NCBI GenBank assembly: GCA_910574635.1
Contig: CAJTCG010000015.1
Coordinates: 16,983 to 80,982 of the forward strand
Direction: 5' to 3'
From: Oscillospiraceae bacterium
GTDB taxonomy: Bacteria; Bacillota; Clostridia; Oscillospirales; Oscillospiraceae
Length of the DNA: 64,000 nucleotides
How positions within the stretch are numbered: the stretch's first letter is position 1; every line of letters begins with the position of its first letter. This document shows, piece by piece, positions 24,601 through 32,520 of this stretch. Position numbers and translations under genes: made by a program. Below the pieces are notes generated by a model. That model was not told the origin of the DNA. It ran no database searches and saw only the letters and a program-made list of their open reading frames with translations.

Positions 24601-24977
24601 TCCGCCGTCATGGGGATTTGCGTACTCAAATCCAGGATGGCGGCCTTCATGGTGTCGTAGTTTTCCGCGTAGGTCGCGCCGTTGTCCGCTATCTTGTCGC
24701 TGATAAGACCGTCTGCATCGGCCAGACCGTCCACATATTTCACCACGTCGGACATTTGGGTTTCAAAGTCCTTGGCGGCGTCCGTGCATTTAGCGAGGGC
24801 GGCCACGGTGCCGGTTGCCAGCGTACCCATGGCCGCAAGCCCCACGGTGCCCACTCTGGACAGGGTGGTGGACAGGCTGCTCACGTTGGTTTGGGCGGCG
24901 TTGATCGCTTTGATAAGGCTCTTGTCTACCTTGCCCGCGATCTTGATACTAAGCTCTAATGTTTTGTTGCCCGCCAC
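21639..24977 (-). CDS. tail tape measure protein
   Basis: 1,112 residues, the longest gene here and the usual ruler for tail length. The N-terminal third has the TP901-type tape-measure pattern (DFETQMSDVVKYVDGLADAD; AAAAGQSGKGITDLIQL; AEIAQVVNDSASLGQVAGMS). The middle is Gly/Ala-rich with repeated NTGI segments and membrane-like stretches (VIASIIAVVSILGDHLED). The start is GTG 24977, inside the frameshift extension of the chaperone gene; this overlap is typical. Confidence 0.92.
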   Translation of the reverse strand: MAGNKTLELSIKIAGKVDKSLIKAINAAQTNVSSLSTTLSRVGTVGLAAMGTLATGTVAALAKCTDAAKDFETQMSDVVKYVDGLADADGLISDKIADNGATYAENYDTMKAAILDLSTQIPMTAEELTQLAAAAGQSGKGITDLIQLDSSGNIGGFLKDVAMMGTAMDISAEQAGDWAAKWEHSFNMTHDQVMVLSDQINYLGANNATTAAEIAQVVNDSASLGQVAGMSAESTAALATSMLAMGVDTSKAATSISRMYTNLSLGSSATKAQKEMWESLGLSAEGVARAMQMDATGTMIDVFERIGNLDADKQVAALKTLFGQWAIQGAAKLTGNLGQFTDALAMVNDPSLYSGSMEREFIIKASTSEAIDSMMANAFQAMKIDVGTAFLPAKKEISVALIDFMNQLRSMPELGEIAQQLATLFSQGVTAAADGLEKALPTIQKFLGYLVGNGPQVLSFLGKLTAAFVGMKFAPGIEGLLRGAGGLVFGSKTGGAGHTGSGGLVGMLGGLFRGGQNAVSGAAGMAGGAASWLQSFIGATRGTMALNGSTGIRGFLGTAAGALTSGLGNTGIGQYLGGIRASLANLGNTGIGGAIVGGVRATGGALGEVLSGISDATGLTGLVNGATGAVRGGAGWVAGKAGGLAQGAAGLAGRVVSSAPVQAIGGALGNVGSFLGSGMGALGSIWGPFASGFGGLLSGALPIVGVIASIIAVVSILGDHLEDIRGIVGNVFGDAGLAVFDTFIGGLQNIGSFITGLFQDGGVAQAMAPLREAITGIFGDNAGAAFDGLVSILQSVMGVVGQLVTFANTTVKPIIESIFNFITTTVIPIILQTFTAAAPVISGIISSLGTAIMTVAQIIGTAIQAVMPIVQGIISLIMSIASVVVPAVLAGVEAMSAGIMTVVQGIQTTFQGIIDFITGVFTGNWSQAWQGVQDIFKGIFEALGGLIKAPINAVISIINKAISGINGLGLTIPDWVPVIGGKSFSINIPQIPMLAKGGFTTGPSIAGEAGTEAVISFQRSARSSNIATWAKAGQMLGVGNKPARLETFDDGDGGPDWPRGNGGGGVTITYAPTIIIQGNASKEDVDAALRDDKARFDRWYEEKKRSERRARW

Positions 24978-25779
24978 TCCTTCACCACCTCATTGTTCAG
25001 CTCCACAAAGTCCCGCATTGGCATGGTCAGGTAGAAGTCAACGCTGGTATGGGTCGCGGCGGACAGGCGGATTGCCGCTCGGCGCAGCTCCTTGTATCCG
25101 CCCTCTACTCGAAAAAATCCCCGTCGTTCACCGCGTTTTTCAGCTTCACGGCCTCGCAGATGGGCAGGCCAGTAAAGAACTCCTCCGGCAGCCCGGTTGC
25201 CATGCTCGCCACGACGCAGGCGTACAGGTAGTTGAAGGAGGTTTCCGTGACCACAAAGCCCTCCCGCGCCATGCGGTTTTCCGCTGCGCTCTCCTGCATA
25301 CTGTTCAGGTCCGCCACGCCGTTCAGGTCGATCTCCCGGTACTCCTTGCCGCCGAAGAAGTAGGGCTTCTCCAGCTCCATGACGTGGTTCTCCACGCCCT
25401 TCTCCACGCTCATAACGTACTCCCGCACATAGCGGAACACGGGGCGGTAGAAGGGCTTCTTCATCAGCTTAAAGAACTCCACCGGCTTGCCGCTGGCCCG
25501 CACCGCCAACGCCTGGGCAAAAGCCGTTGTCGTCTCTGTCAGAAGGGAGGCGGCGACCTCCTGCTGACCAAAGAGCTGCCGCTGTACCTCGATGGCGTCC
25601 TTCACCGTCAGCTCGTCCAGGCCGCTCAGATCGACCTCGGCATACTCCTTGCGCTCGAAGGTGTAGGGGCGCTTGAACGCGACGGCGTGCCGCCGCTCCT
25701 CGTTCTGCTCGCCCTCCACCTGCACGTCGGGCTGGTAGATGATGTTCTCCTGCTGGGCTGTGTTCTTCTCCTCGGACAT
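24956..25779 (-). CDS. tail assembly chaperone, -1 frameshift product (E+E'-type)
   Basis: Ribosomes that slip back one base at T TTT TTC (25117-25111) leave the short frame after DGDFF and read 51 more codons, starting RVEGGYKELRRAAIRLSAAT and ending EVVKEWRATKH at TAG 24956. The extension has sensible codon use and no ATG of its own near the overlap. P2 and many tailed phages make such a longer chaperone to guide the tape measure protein. The slippery heptamer is one of the strongest known. Confidence 0.75.
25105..25779 (-). CDS. tail assembly chaperone, short form (gpE-like)
   Basis: 224 residues between the tail tube and tape measure genes. Two internal copies of a domain are visible: RPYTFERKEYAEVDLSGLDE with LTVKDAIEVQRQL, and KPYFFGGKEYREIDLNGVAD with LNSMQESAAENRM, so the gene arose by duplication of a gpE/Phage_TAC-type unit. 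The short form ends at TAG 25105. See the longer frameshift form. Confidence 0.8.
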   Translation of the reverse strand: MSEEKNTAQQENIIYQPDVQVEGEQNEERRHAVAFKRPYTFERKEYAEVDLSGLDELTVKDAIEVQRQLFGQQEVAASLLTETTTAFAQALAVRASGKPVEFFKLMKKPFYRPVFRYVREYVMSVEKGVENHVMELEKPYFFGGKEYREIDLNGVADLNSMQESAAENRMAREGFVVTETSFNYLYACVVASMATGLPEEFFTGLPICEAVKLKNAVNDGDFFE

Positions 25780-25813
25780 GGTGATGCTCCTCCTTTAATT
25801 GAATGAAAATGCG

Positions 25814-25841
25814 CCCGCCCCCGGTTTTTACCGGGGGCGGG
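25814..25841 (-). terminator. hairpin between tail tube and chaperone genes
   Basis: A perfect 12-bp stem, CCCGCCCCCGGT with ACCGGGGGCGGG, around four bases. On the minus strand it would follow the tube gene and reduce expression of the chaperone and later genes, fitting the very high demand for tube and sheath. The following T tract is weak. Confidence 0.65.
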
Positions 25842-25856
25842 TTCTTCGATTGGTGG

Positions 25857-26381
25857 TTACACAAGGGCGCTGATTCCGGCCAGCATATCCTTTCCGCAGA
25901 CGATGTACTTCGGATTGAGCTTGTCGATCTCCAGCATGATCTCGCCGTCCACTTCGATCAGATAGTATGTCAGCTCCAGTGTGACGGTGGCCTCCATGCC
26001 CTCCGCCCGCTTCAATTTGCCGGGCTTGAACTTCTTCACGCGCCCCTGCTGCACAATGCGCAGGCCCTTGAACGCATAGCCGCCGGTCTTGTCGTACACC
26101 TGCTGGGCCGCCCGGAAGGTCAGGTTGACCGCCTCCAGGGGGCTAAGCATATTGATTGCGCTGGAGTAGAGAACATTAAATTTGATCTCCTGCTCGATGC
26201 TCTCAAACTGACCGATAGTGGGGCTGTCCAGCACGCCCAGCATACCGGCACCCTCAACCTCGCTGGCCTTCATGCCGATCTCGGCCAAGTCGATGTCCGG
26301 CACAACGCCGATCATTTTTTCCCCGTCCAGGTAGGCGTTGTACTCGTTAATTTTTTCAGGTACATAGTTATCAGAAATCAT
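25857..26381 (-). CDS. major tail tube protein (FII-like)
   Basis: 174 residues with the P2 FII pattern: VPEKINEYNAYLDGEKMIGV, TIGQFESIEQEIKFNVLYSS, KGLRIVQQGRVKKFKPGKLK. It polymerises into the inner tube of a contractile tail. It follows the sheath gene as in P2 (FI then FII). Confidence 0.9.
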   Translation of the reverse strand: MISDNYVPEKINEYNAYLDGEKMIGVVPDIDLAEIGMKASEVEGAGMLGVLDSPTIGQFESIEQEIKFNVLYSSAINMLSPLEAVNLTFRAAQQVYDKTGGYAFKGLRIVQQGRVKKFKPGKLKRAEGMEATVTLELTYYLIEVDGEIMLEIDKLNPKYIVCGKDMLAGISALV

Positions 26382-26397
26382 ATATCATGCCCTCCTG

Positions 26398-27855
26398 TTA
26401 CGCCGAAAGCGCGTCGCTAAGTGCGTAGGGGTCAAACTCGATCACGTTCTCGATGTCCTCCGCCGGAACAAACGGGGTAATGTACTGGTGGAAGGTGATC
26501 TTCCCGTTGATAAGGTCCGTGACCGGGTTCTCGTCCTCATCAAAGGTGATCTCGTACCGGGCGCAGATGTCGCGGGCGACAAAGCTGTTGCCCCGGATAT
26601 TCTCGCTGTCCACAATGGCCTCGATCAGCCGCCGGTTCATGGGGTTGTCCACCTTCTGGAAATACGTCAGAATAAACGTATTGGCCGCCCAGGACATGAA
26701 GCGGCGCACCGCAAACCAGCGGTCCTTCGGGTCCGTATTGCCTGGATAGCAGCAGGTATTGTTGCCCCATAGCCGGTAGCCGTTGATATTCAGGAAGGTA
26801 GCCACACCGTAGCCGTTGATGGTGTTGGCCTGGTCCTGGTCCAGAATGACCTCTGTACCGTCCTCCAAACAAGCCGCGCTGATGGAGAGGGTCTTGTTGC
26901 TGGGGGACCAGTTGGGAATGTCCTGGTGCTGGGCGTCGGTGTAGGAGGTCAGGGCACCGGCCAGGGTGGAGCCGCTGTAGATCACGTCGCCCACCTTCGC
27001 GTAGGGCCAGACGGCGTAGCAGTTGGCGCTTGTGGCCGCCTGCTTCTCCTTCTGCACCTTTACGTCGGCATACTTCCTCGCGCCCGTCTCGGAGCTGTCG
27101 ATGTCCACAATGCACACCGCCCGGAAAACGCTGTTGATCTCCGTGGTCTTGGCCTGGAGCGCCGCCGTCACAGTGGCATCCTTGCTGAACCTGGGGGCCA
27201 TCAGGATTCCCGGCGTCATGGCAAAGCGGGGGTAAATCTGCCGCACCACTTCCAGGCCGGTTTCATCCCCAGTGGCAACGTCCACGCCGCCCACGATGTC
27301 CGAAGCCGTGACCATATCCGGGTCCAGTCTCTTTCCGCTTACGGTCAGGCTGGCCGCGCCGTCGCCCGCTCCGCCGTCCAACAGGACAATGTTCAGGGTG
27401 CCATCGTTGTTGAAAGCGGTGGTGTAGTCCACATCCCGCTCCAGCTCGTCCTCGCCGTTCTTCACCACCAGCTTGTCCAGCAGCACGCCGCCCTGGTCCA
27501 GAACAGCCACGCCGTCCTCCACATCCACGCTCGCCTCGTCGATGTCCGCCCGGTGTTTGGCGGGGTCAAGGACGTTTACCAGGATAAGCGGGCTGGTGTT
27601 TACAACGGTAAAGTTGGCGCTGATGCTCTCGCAGAGGGTGTACTTGGCGAAGTCGGGCACATAGCCCACAGCGCCCACCGCCTCCGCGTAGCTGTACACC
27701 AACTGCGGCTTGTTGACCGCCTCCTCCGGTTTCTCCAGCATATTCACCGGAGCCGTGCCGAAGATCACTTGGAGGCCAGCGGTTCCCTCTACCGGCGCGA
27801 TCAGGCTTGTTTCCTTCTCGCTGACGTATACGCCATGTTTATAAGCAGAAGCCAT
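26398..27855 (-). CDS. tail sheath protein (FI-like)
   Basis: 485 residues. HGVYVSEKETSLIAPVEGTA is the N-terminal sheath signature and VSGKRLDPDMVTASDIVGGV a family-like inner segment. The C-terminal half has NGYGVATFLNINGYRLWGNN, RRFMSWAANTFILTYFQKVD and FVARDICARYEITFDEDENP. It forms the contractile outer cylinder, which shows that this is a myovirus-type phage. Confidence 0.93.
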   Translation of the reverse strand: MASAYKHGVYVSEKETSLIAPVEGTAGLQVIFGTAPVNMLEKPEEAVNKPQLVYSYAEAVGAVGYVPDFAKYTLCESISANFTVVNTSPLILVNVLDPAKHRADIDEASVDVEDGVAVLDQGGVLLDKLVVKNGEDELERDVDYTTAFNNDGTLNIVLLDGGAGDGAASLTVSGKRLDPDMVTASDIVGGVDVATGDETGLEVVRQIYPRFAMTPGILMAPRFSKDATVTAALQAKTTEINSVFRAVCIVDIDSSETGARKYADVKVQKEKQAATSANCYAVWPYAKVGDVIYSGSTLAGALTSYTDAQHQDIPNWSPSNKTLSISAACLEDGTEVILDQDQANTINGYGVATFLNINGYRLWGNNTCCYPGNTDPKDRWFAVRRFMSWAANTFILTYFQKVDNPMNRRLIEAIVDSENIRGNSFVARDICARYEITFDEDENPVTDLINGKITFHQYITPFVPAEDIENVIEFDPYALSDALSA

Positions 27856-27871
27856 AAATCATTTCCTCCTA

Positions 27872-28258
27872 TTACAGTTCCGCGCGTACCTTGCGGAACA
27901 GGATGTACTCGCCCGTGCCCGGAGTTTCCAGGCGCGTGCGCACCTGCGCGAACCGCTCCACGCTGACCAGCAACCCCTTGGCGGCCCGGTGCTCCTTGAT
28001 AAACTCTTTCAGCGCGTCGGGGATGCCCCCGTGGTACACGGTAAACTGCCGCGCCACGCCGCGCACGCTGGGGCCGCAGTACACGCAGGGGTTGGGGAGC
28101 TTGTCGAAAAACGCCTTGTCCTGCTCCTCCATCTTGCGCATCTTCTCCTTGTCCTCCGCGCCCACCGGCGCAGCAGGGGCCGGGGCCTCGATGGTCCCGC
28201 CGCCGGTCTTGATCTCCTCTGCGGACGCCGCGCCTTTTCTGGTCGTTCTCGTGCTCAT
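27872..28258 (-). CDS. tail-region protein of unknown function
   Basis: 128 residues; basic/Ala-rich N-terminus, then an acidic helix and a compact domain with a Cys pair (PNPCVYCGPSVRGVARQF). Lies between sheath and tail-terminator-type genes and overlaps the latter's stop by 4 bp. Family not recognised; placement suggests a small sheath-associated or completion protein. Confidence 0.6.
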   Translation of the reverse strand: MSTRTTRKGAASAEEIKTGGGTIEAPAPAAPVGAEDKEKMRKMEEQDKAFFDKLPNPCVYCGPSVRGVARQFTVYHGGIPDALKEFIKEHRAAKGLLVSVERFAQVRTRLETPGTGEYILFRKVRAEL

Positions 28259-28788
28259 ACTAAGCCCTCCATTTCAGTGTCTTGTGTCATAGCCGGGGCG
28301 GTGCAGTTCAGCGTCACCGCGCCGAAGTAGTACGGCGGGGTGCGGTCCTTCTGGAGCGCCCATGTGATCGGCTTTAAGATGGTGAACACGCCCCCGAAGT
28401 AGGGGCGTGCGCATACTCGCTGTATAATGTCCTCTTTGATGTTGGCGACATCCCGGCAGCCCTCGTTGTCCGTGCCCTTGTCATAGGCGCAGATTACCAG
28501 ACTAAACTCCACGATCTGCGGGCTGTCGTCGTCCAGGATTGCCCCCTCGTTCATTTCCACCAGAACATAGGGGGCCGCCGCCTCGTCGGTGTCTGCCTTT
28601 TTGTCCCGCTGCCGTTTGGGAATCGGAAGGTTTTGCTTGATGATTTTCAGCTCCTTCCGCCCCTCCTGGCCCATGTACTTTTTTCCGGCAAACAATTCCT
28701 CCAGGTCCTCTACCAATGCGTCCTGGCATAGCTGTGGGGTCCCGCCGATACCGGCGCGTCGCACTTCTCTTGCATAGTCCCGTTTCAT
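28255..28788 (-). CDS. probable tail terminator/completion protein
   Basis: 177 residues. The central part (DDSPQIVEFSLVICAYDKGT, ANIKEDIIQRVCARPYFGGV) looks like the small tail-terminator proteins that measure one protein value per position and cap the tube. In many myophages this gene lies between head-tail connector and sheath. Call rests mostly on position. Confidence 0.5.
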   Translation of the reverse strand: MKRDYAREVRRAGIGGTPQLCQDALVEDLEELFAGKKYMGQEGRKELKIIKQNLPIPKRQRDKKADTDEAAAPYVLVEMNEGAILDDDSPQIVEFSLVICAYDKGTDNEGCRDVANIKEDIIQRVCARPYFGGVFTILKPITWALQKDRTPPYYFGAVTLNCTAPAMTQDTEMEGLV

Positions 28789-28800
28789 GCGCCCGCCCCC

Positions 28801-29499
28801 TTACTTCGATGCCGCGATCACCTGTGCAATCCGTTGTTCCACAAACTGCTCCAGATGCTCCGCCGCCGTGGTGTCCACGCCTCTGTACCAGACCGCCCTC
28901 TGCTGGGAGGATGCGCCGATGCGGTTTACGTCGTATGCCTTTTCCACACTTCCGGCCTTGTTCCTCCACCTGGGCTTTCCGGTCTTGGTGGTGGTGTTGC
29001 TGGTGGAGGAACCTAAGAGCCTGTGTGCAAACATCAGGTGGTCGTTCTTGGCGTTGCTCACCCGAATTAAAAAGCCCTTGCTCTCTCCGCTGGTTTCGGT
29101 CAGCTCCTCCATCGGTCCCCCTTGCAGCGTCCGCACTCTCTGGTACGCGGGTCCATGGAGCGCCGCAATGCCCATGCGCGGCACCGTAGGGGAGTGCTGG
29201 AAGTAGGAGGCGTTCAGGGTCAGCCCCTCGTCCCCCTGCCGAAGCTCCGCCGAGAGGCTGGTATTGGTAGCGCTTTTCCGCAGTTTCAACAGGCGCAGAC
29301 GCGCCTTGCCTCTTACAGTCAGGGCATACCGTTTCTCCGCCTCGCTTATCAGGTCGCGCCTCGCCTGCCGCGCCGTCCGGTTGATTGCCACTTTCAGCAC
29401 GGCGGGGGTCTTGCGGTACAAGCTCCCCAAGGCACGCTCCACGCCGGTGTCGTCCACCGTCAGGAGCATTTGCCCTGCGTCATAGGTTACAATGCTCAT
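28801..29499 (-). CDS. prophage minor tail protein Z-like
   Basis: 232 residues: TVDDTGVERALGSLYRKTPA, VLKVAINRTARQARRDLISE, and RLLGSSTSNTTTKTGKPRWR fit the GPZ family, which joins tail and neck. Start and the stop of the preceding connector gene overlap by one base. Confidence 0.72.
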   Translation of the reverse strand: MSIVTYDAGQMLLTVDDTGVERALGSLYRKTPAVLKVAINRTARQARRDLISEAEKRYALTVRGKARLRLLKLRKSATNTSLSAELRQGDEGLTLNASYFQHSPTVPRMGIAALHGPAYQRVRTLQGGPMEELTETSGESKGFLIRVSNAKNDHLMFAHRLLGSSTSNTTTKTGKPRWRNKAGSVEKAYDVNRIGASSQQRAVWYRGVDTTAAEHLEQFVEQRIAQVIAASK

Positions 29500-29918
29500 T
29501 ACCCCTGCCTCGTCCTTTCCAGAATCATGCGGTAAACGCCGTTCTCGTCCTCGCAGCTTACCAGGGTAAAAAGCTGCTCGTCCTTTGTACCCTCGTCTAT
29601 CGTCACCAAGTCCCCCGACTGTGGCATTTCTCCGTAGTCCTCCACCTGGATATACAATATCCGGTAGGCATCGTAGAGGCCGGTGTCAAAGTTCTGCTTT
29701 GCACCGGCCTCCCAGTGTGCCGCGTGTTCCCGCACATCCACGTCCTCCAGGACAATCAGTGCGTCCACGCCGTCTACATTGTGCCGCTCGGCAAACTCGG
29801 TGTCGTTGAAGAAGGTGGTCTTGATCTCCTCCGCCGCGCAGTCCTTGAAGGTGGGCCGCTTCCACTCCTTGGGCGGCTCCCCCTCAAAATCCTGCACAAG
29901 ATCGAACAGCACAGCCAC
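29499..29918 (-). CDS. head-tail joining (head closure) protein
   Basis: 139 residues beginning MAVLFDLVQDFEGEPPKEWK, with a beta-rich second half (TGLYDAYRILYIQVEDYGEM; GDLVTIDEGTKDEQLFTLVS). Position right after the capsid gene and the strand pattern resemble head-closure proteins such as the gpFII/HCP group. Four bases separate it from the capsid gene. Confidence 0.6.
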   Translation of the reverse strand: MAVLFDLVQDFEGEPPKEWKRPTFKDCAAEEIKTTFFNDTEFAERHNVDGVDALIVLEDVDVREHAAHWEAGAKQNFDTGLYDAYRILYIQVEDYGEMPQSGDLVTIDEGTKDEQLFTLVSCEDENGVYRMILERTRQG

Positions 29919-29921
29919 GGC

Positions 29922-31010
29922 TTAACCCAGGACCTTCTTTGCCACGCACCAGGGATTCTTGCGCTTGGGCACCATCAAGGGGCTGCACGCAACCTTCGTC
30001 TCCTTGGTCTGGCTCTTAACGTCCGCGATATGCTGGGGGACGCGCTTCCCGGCGTAGGTGTGGAACTCCTCGTCCCGCTCCATCTGCGTAATCGCGCCGT
30101 AGAGGCCGCGCCCCACGTCCGGGGCGGTGACAATCACGCTGCCGTCGTCCAGGTAGGGCTTGTCGGTGCCGTCCTCGTCCTCATAACCGCCGTCGCTCAC
30201 CAGAATGTCCAGCAGTCGGCCCTTGAAGTTGAACGCGCCCAGATGGGTCACATACTCGGTCAGCTCCGTGGGCTGGATGCGGCCCATCTCCACGCGCCGG
30301 TTGTCCAGCAGGCGCAGCACCCAGGCGTCCTCCAGCAGAAACGCGCCCACGTCGGAGGACACCAGCAGATCGGTGGCGGGCATACCGCGCCGCTTCTGTC
30401 TGGCGAGCATCTGGTAGATGTCCTCGTACCAGTTGCCCACGGTGATCTGGCCCTTGCTGTCCACGGTGCTGTGCTTCCAGGTGGCGGCGGGGGTGAACAG
30501 GGCGGGGTTGGTCGCCTCGTCGTAGAACTTCACTTCCACGTCCTCATAGACGCCCTCCTTGTCCGTCTCGTGGCGCATAACGCACCCGTTGTTGAGCATG
30601 GTCTGGCAGGCCATCCACTCCTCCGTCCGGCTGATACGGGCGGACAGCTCCTCCATGTCGTGGAGCTGCAAATGGCGGGCACGCTCCTCCGGCGTCATGC
30701 CGGACATGATGCTCTCGCCGAAGCCCCGCTTCTGGAGCTGGTCGATGGTCAGAGGCATGGACAGGCCGATGTACGCAGGCTCCAGCTCGTAGGTCTTGAA
30801 ACCCTCGCGGCCCACGGGCACGCTGCCGATGCGCGGCACCACAAAGGGCGCTTTCTTCCGCTTGCCCTCCCGGTAGTCAGCCAGGACCTTGCTGGTGTTG
30901 AAAACGTCCATCATGTCGTCCGTGGGAAAGTAGCGGCTCTTGAAAAAGGTGTGCTCCAGCGGCAGCTCCTCAATGGCCGCCAGCATATAAATCGTCTCGT
31001 AAATGTTCAC
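29922..31010 (-). CDS. major capsid protein (lambda gpE family)
   Basis: 362 residues, the normal size for phage capsid E proteins. Diagnostic pieces: EELPLEHTFFKSRYFPTDDM, RISRTEEWMACQTMLNNGCV, TDLLVSSDVGAFLLEDAWVL, GRIQPTELTEYVTHLGAFNF. It forms the HK97-fold shell. Upstream lie the decoration protein and the protease/scaffold, the lambda order. Confidence 0.93.
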   Translation of the reverse strand: MNIYETIYMLAAIEELPLEHTFFKSRYFPTDDMMDVFNTSKVLADYREGKRKKAPFVVPRIGSVPVGREGFKTYELEPAYIGLSMPLTIDQLQKRGFGESIMSGMTPEERARHLQLHDMEELSARISRTEEWMACQTMLNNGCVMRHETDKEGVYEDVEVKFYDEATNPALFTPAATWKHSTVDSKGQITVGNWYEDIYQMLARQKRRGMPATDLLVSSDVGAFLLEDAWVLRLLDNRRVEMGRIQPTELTEYVTHLGAFNFKGRLLDILVSDGGYEDEDGTDKPYLDDGSVIVTAPDVGRGLYGAITQMERDEEFHTYAGKRVPQHIADVKSQTKETKVACSPLMVPKRKNPWCVAKKVLG

Positions 31011-31025
31011 GTTCGGTCCCTCCCG

Positions 31026-31385
31026 TTACTGCATATTGTCGTTCAGGACAATGCGGTATTTCCGCAGGCTGTCCCGGTCCGCCTCGGTCAGCTCGTAGCC
31101 CTCGGCCACGATCAGGGCCTTGGTGTTGAAGTTACCGGCGCGGTAGGCGGTGGTGCCGACCTCCTCCGTGGCGTCCACATCGTCAGAGAGGATATAGGCG
31201 GCCTTGCCGGTCGTCTCGGTGCCCAGCACCACGCACCCGGCATCGCCCTCCGCCAGCACCGTTCCGCGCCGGAGCACGCCCTGTCCGGCGGCAATCTTTA
31301 CGCCGGTAAACTCCGCAGGGGGGAATACCCCGGCAATCAGGTTGTCCTGGCCGATTTCCCCGGCCTTGTTCATCAGTTCACGCAT
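31026..31385 (-). CDS. head decoration protein D
   Basis: 119 residues with the gpD pattern: IGQDNLIAGVFPPAEFTGVK, AGQGVLRRGTVLAEGDAGCV, NFNTKALIVAEGYELTEADR. Binds the expanded capsid as trimers and stabilises it. Located between protease and capsid genes. Confidence 0.88.
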   Translation of the reverse strand: MRELMNKAGEIGQDNLIAGVFPPAEFTGVKIAAGQGVLRRGTVLAEGDAGCVVLGTETTGKAAYILSDDVDATEEVGTTAYRAGNFNTKALIVAEGYELTEADRDSLRKYRIVLNDNMQ

Positions 31386-31388
31386 GGC

Positions 31389-32519
31389 TTACTTCCTCCC
31401 TTTCTTGCTCTCCAGATACGCCTCGGCGTCCGCCTTGGCGCGGGCCTTGGTCGCGTTCACCGGGTCCTTGTCCTCCGGGGCGGGGGTGTTGTCCACCTCA
31501 CCGGCCCCGCTCTCCTCGCCGTCCTCCCGCATGGCGTCCAGGAAAGCCGCACCCTTGGTCTTGGCTCCCTTCACCAGCGCCACGGCAAAGTCGCTCACGC
31601 TCATAGGCTCCTCGAACTTTGCCTTTGCCGTCAGCTCCTCGCTTCCCGGCAGGGCCACGTCCTCAATTCCCTTGATGCGCTCCCGCTCGGCGTTCACCGC
31701 CGCCGCTGTCGCCGCCTGCTCGATTTGGTCAACCAGCGCGGGATAGGCTTTCCGCAGGTCGTCCACGGTCTTGATGTCCATGTCCTGTACCTCCTTGTTT
31801 TCTTCCGGCTCTCCCGCCGGTTTTTTATTTGCAGGCCGTCCGGCAGCGGCTCCCGCCGTCAGACTGTCTTGCACAAATTTAGGGGCCTTGTCGAAGGGCA
31901 GGCCCGTGTTGACGCTATTAACGAACAGGAGGCCGTTGCGGTTTTCCACAACTGCCTCCTGCGTGTCGTCCGTCAGCTCGTCCACAAACCCGTTCTCCTT
32001 GGCCTGGGCCGCCGTCCACCAGCTTGTCGCGTCCATCCATCCGGTGATCTCGTCCTTGTCCCGGCCCGTCTTTTTCATATACAGGCCGATGATGTTCTCT
32101 GTGATAGCGGCCAGGGCGTTGAGGTATTCCTGCAACTCCACCGCCCCCGCATAGCCGCAGATACCCAGCCGGACAGGATGGACCATGTAGGTGCTGTCGT
32201 TGGCCGCAATCACCTTGTCACAATGACTGGCAATGATGGTAGCCGCCGAAGCGCACAGCCCGTCAATGCGGGCCGTCACCTTCGCGCTGTGCTGCTCCAG
32301 TTGGTTGCCGATGGTCTGCGCGGCGAACACGTCACCGCCGCCGCTGTTGATGCGCACGGTGATCTCCGTGACCGCTCCCAGCGCGTTCAGTTCCTCGGTA
32401 AACTGCTTGGGCGTTACCTCGTCCCCCCACCAGCTCGTGTCCGAAATGTCGCCGTAAAGAAGCAGTTCCGCGCTCTTTCCTCCCGCCTGATTGCGAAATT
32501 GCCAGAATTTTTTAGGCAT
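31389..32519 (-). CDS. ClpP-type prohead protease with scaffold region
   Basis: 376 residues. Residues 1-190 are a ClpP/S49-like serine peptidase: RINSGGGDVFAAQTIGNQLE, GLCASAATIIASHCDKVIAA (catalytic Ser in CASAAT), then YMVHPVRLGICGYA (His). The charged, Ala/Glu-rich C-terminal part would act as the scaffold, as in lambda gpC/Nu3. An internal start near the scaffold boundary is possible. Confidence 0.87.
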   Translation of the reverse strand: MPKKFWQFRNQAGGKSAELLLYGDISDTSWWGDEVTPKQFTEELNALGAVTEITVRINSGGGDVFAAQTIGNQLEQHSAKVTARIDGLCASAATIIASHCDKVIAANDSTYMVHPVRLGICGYAGAVELQEYLNALAAITENIIGLYMKKTGRDKDEITGWMDATSWWTAAQAKENGFVDELTDDTQEAVVENRNGLLFVNSVNTGLPFDKAPKFVQDSLTAGAAAGRPANKKPAGEPEENKEVQDMDIKTVDDLRKAYPALVDQIEQAATAAAVNAERERIKGIEDVALPGSEELTAKAKFEEPMSVSDFAVALVKGAKTKGAAFLDAMREDGEESGAGEVDNTPAPEDKDPVNATKARAKADAEAYLESKKGRK

Positions 32520-32520
32520 T

